Shown: positions 13,595 through 13,716 of the stretch, piece after piece | Layout of the letters: each line of letters opens with the position of its first letter | Position numbering within the stretch: position 1 is the stretch's first letter | Assembly (NCBI RefSeq): GCF_000211815.1 | Contig: NZ_GL890970.1 | Span: 72,360-86,075, forward strand | Length of the DNA: 13,716 nucleotides | Reading direction: 5' to 3' | Origin: Moorena producens 3L | GTDB taxonomy: Bacteria; Cyanobacteriota; Cyanobacteriia; Cyanobacteriales; Coleofasciculaceae | Translations under genes and position numbers: made by a program | The notes under the pieces: generated by a model | What the model saw: only the letters and a program-made list of their open reading frames with translations | What the model was told of the DNA's origin: nothing | Database searches by the model: none

Positions 13595-13716
13595 ATGCGT
13601 GTATTTGTACTTGACAAAGACTTTAAACCATTAGACCCTTGCCGTCCGGCTAGAGCCAGACTATTGCTCAAGCAAGGTAGAGCCAAAGTGTTTAAAAGGT
13701 ATCCATTTACAATTAT
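13595..13716 (+). CDS. IscB-family protein, N-terminal fragment (runs off the window)
   Basis: The ATG with AGGAG 11 nt upstream opens a frame of 40 codons that is still open at the window edge. The peptide begins MRVFVLDKDFKPLDPC and continues RPARARLLLKQGRAKVFKRY, then PFTI. This matches the N-terminal RRXRR/PLMP domain of IscB-type proteins, with PLDP in place of the PLMP motif. In the family this domain precedes a split RuvC nuclease with an inserted HNH domain, and the protein cuts DNA guided by the omega RNA encoded just upstream. Those domains lie outside the window. IsrB (no HNH) and IshB (no RuvC) share this N-terminus and cannot be excluded. It is likely part of, or derived from, an IS200/IS605-type element; no tnpA is seen here. 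Confidence 0.8.
   Translation, partial: MRVFVLDKDFKPLDPCRPARARLLLKQGRAKVFKRYPFTI

Overview
The window looks like chromosomal DNA of a filamentous cyanobacterium, possibly Moorena-like. The reasons are an ndhB-type NDH-1 subunit, a topoisomerase I with a lysine-rich tail and no visible zinc-finger cysteines, eight copies of the HIP1 octamer GCGATCGC, and many heptanucleotide tandem repeats of the STRR class known from filamentous cyanobacteria. The genus is a guess from overall style. No tRNA, rRNA or CRISPR array was seen.

Layout. 1-1076 has no convincing gene. It holds short tandem repeats, a near-consensus sigma-70 promoter with no obvious gene, a GC-rich block that may be an interspersed repeat, and a 12-bp stem-loop. 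1077-2174 (+) encodes a PAPS-dependent-type sulfotransferase. 2276-2399 is a tiny MITE-like element with 12-bp inverted repeats and an 8-bp flanking duplication. 2425-3990 (-) is ndhB. 3991-4691 is a spacer with a probable broken gene remnant, a 13-bp triple repeat and a stem-loop. 4692-7370 (+) is topA. 7442-8971 (+) is a secreted TPR protein that stops where related proteins usually continue into a CHAT protease domain. 9233-9676 (-) is a DoxX-family membrane protein. 9934-10911 (-) is a class II glutamine amidotransferase-like protein. 11046-11404 is an uninterrupted run of about 51 perfect 7-bp repeats. 11509-12045 (-) is a coiled-coil protein. 12148-13200 (+) is a YihY/BrkB-family membrane protein. 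13220-13327 holds two more heptad arrays.

The most notable system is at the right edge. A structured region of about 250 nt (13341-13594) lies directly in front of a gene whose first 40 codons (13595-13716) match the N-terminal RRXRR/PLMP domain of IscB-family proteins. These are the transposon-encoded, RNA-guided nuclease relatives of Cas9. The upstream region folds on paper into a pseudoknot plus a long 10-bp closing stem with nested stems. This is what is expected for the HEARO RNA, now known as the omega RNA that guides IscB. The gene runs off the window, so IscB, the HNH-less IsrB and the RuvC-less IshB cannot be told apart here.

The genes do not form one pathway. Most are single-gene units separated by repeat-rich spacers. 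Apart from the omega RNA/iscB pair, no clear operon or functional cluster is visible.
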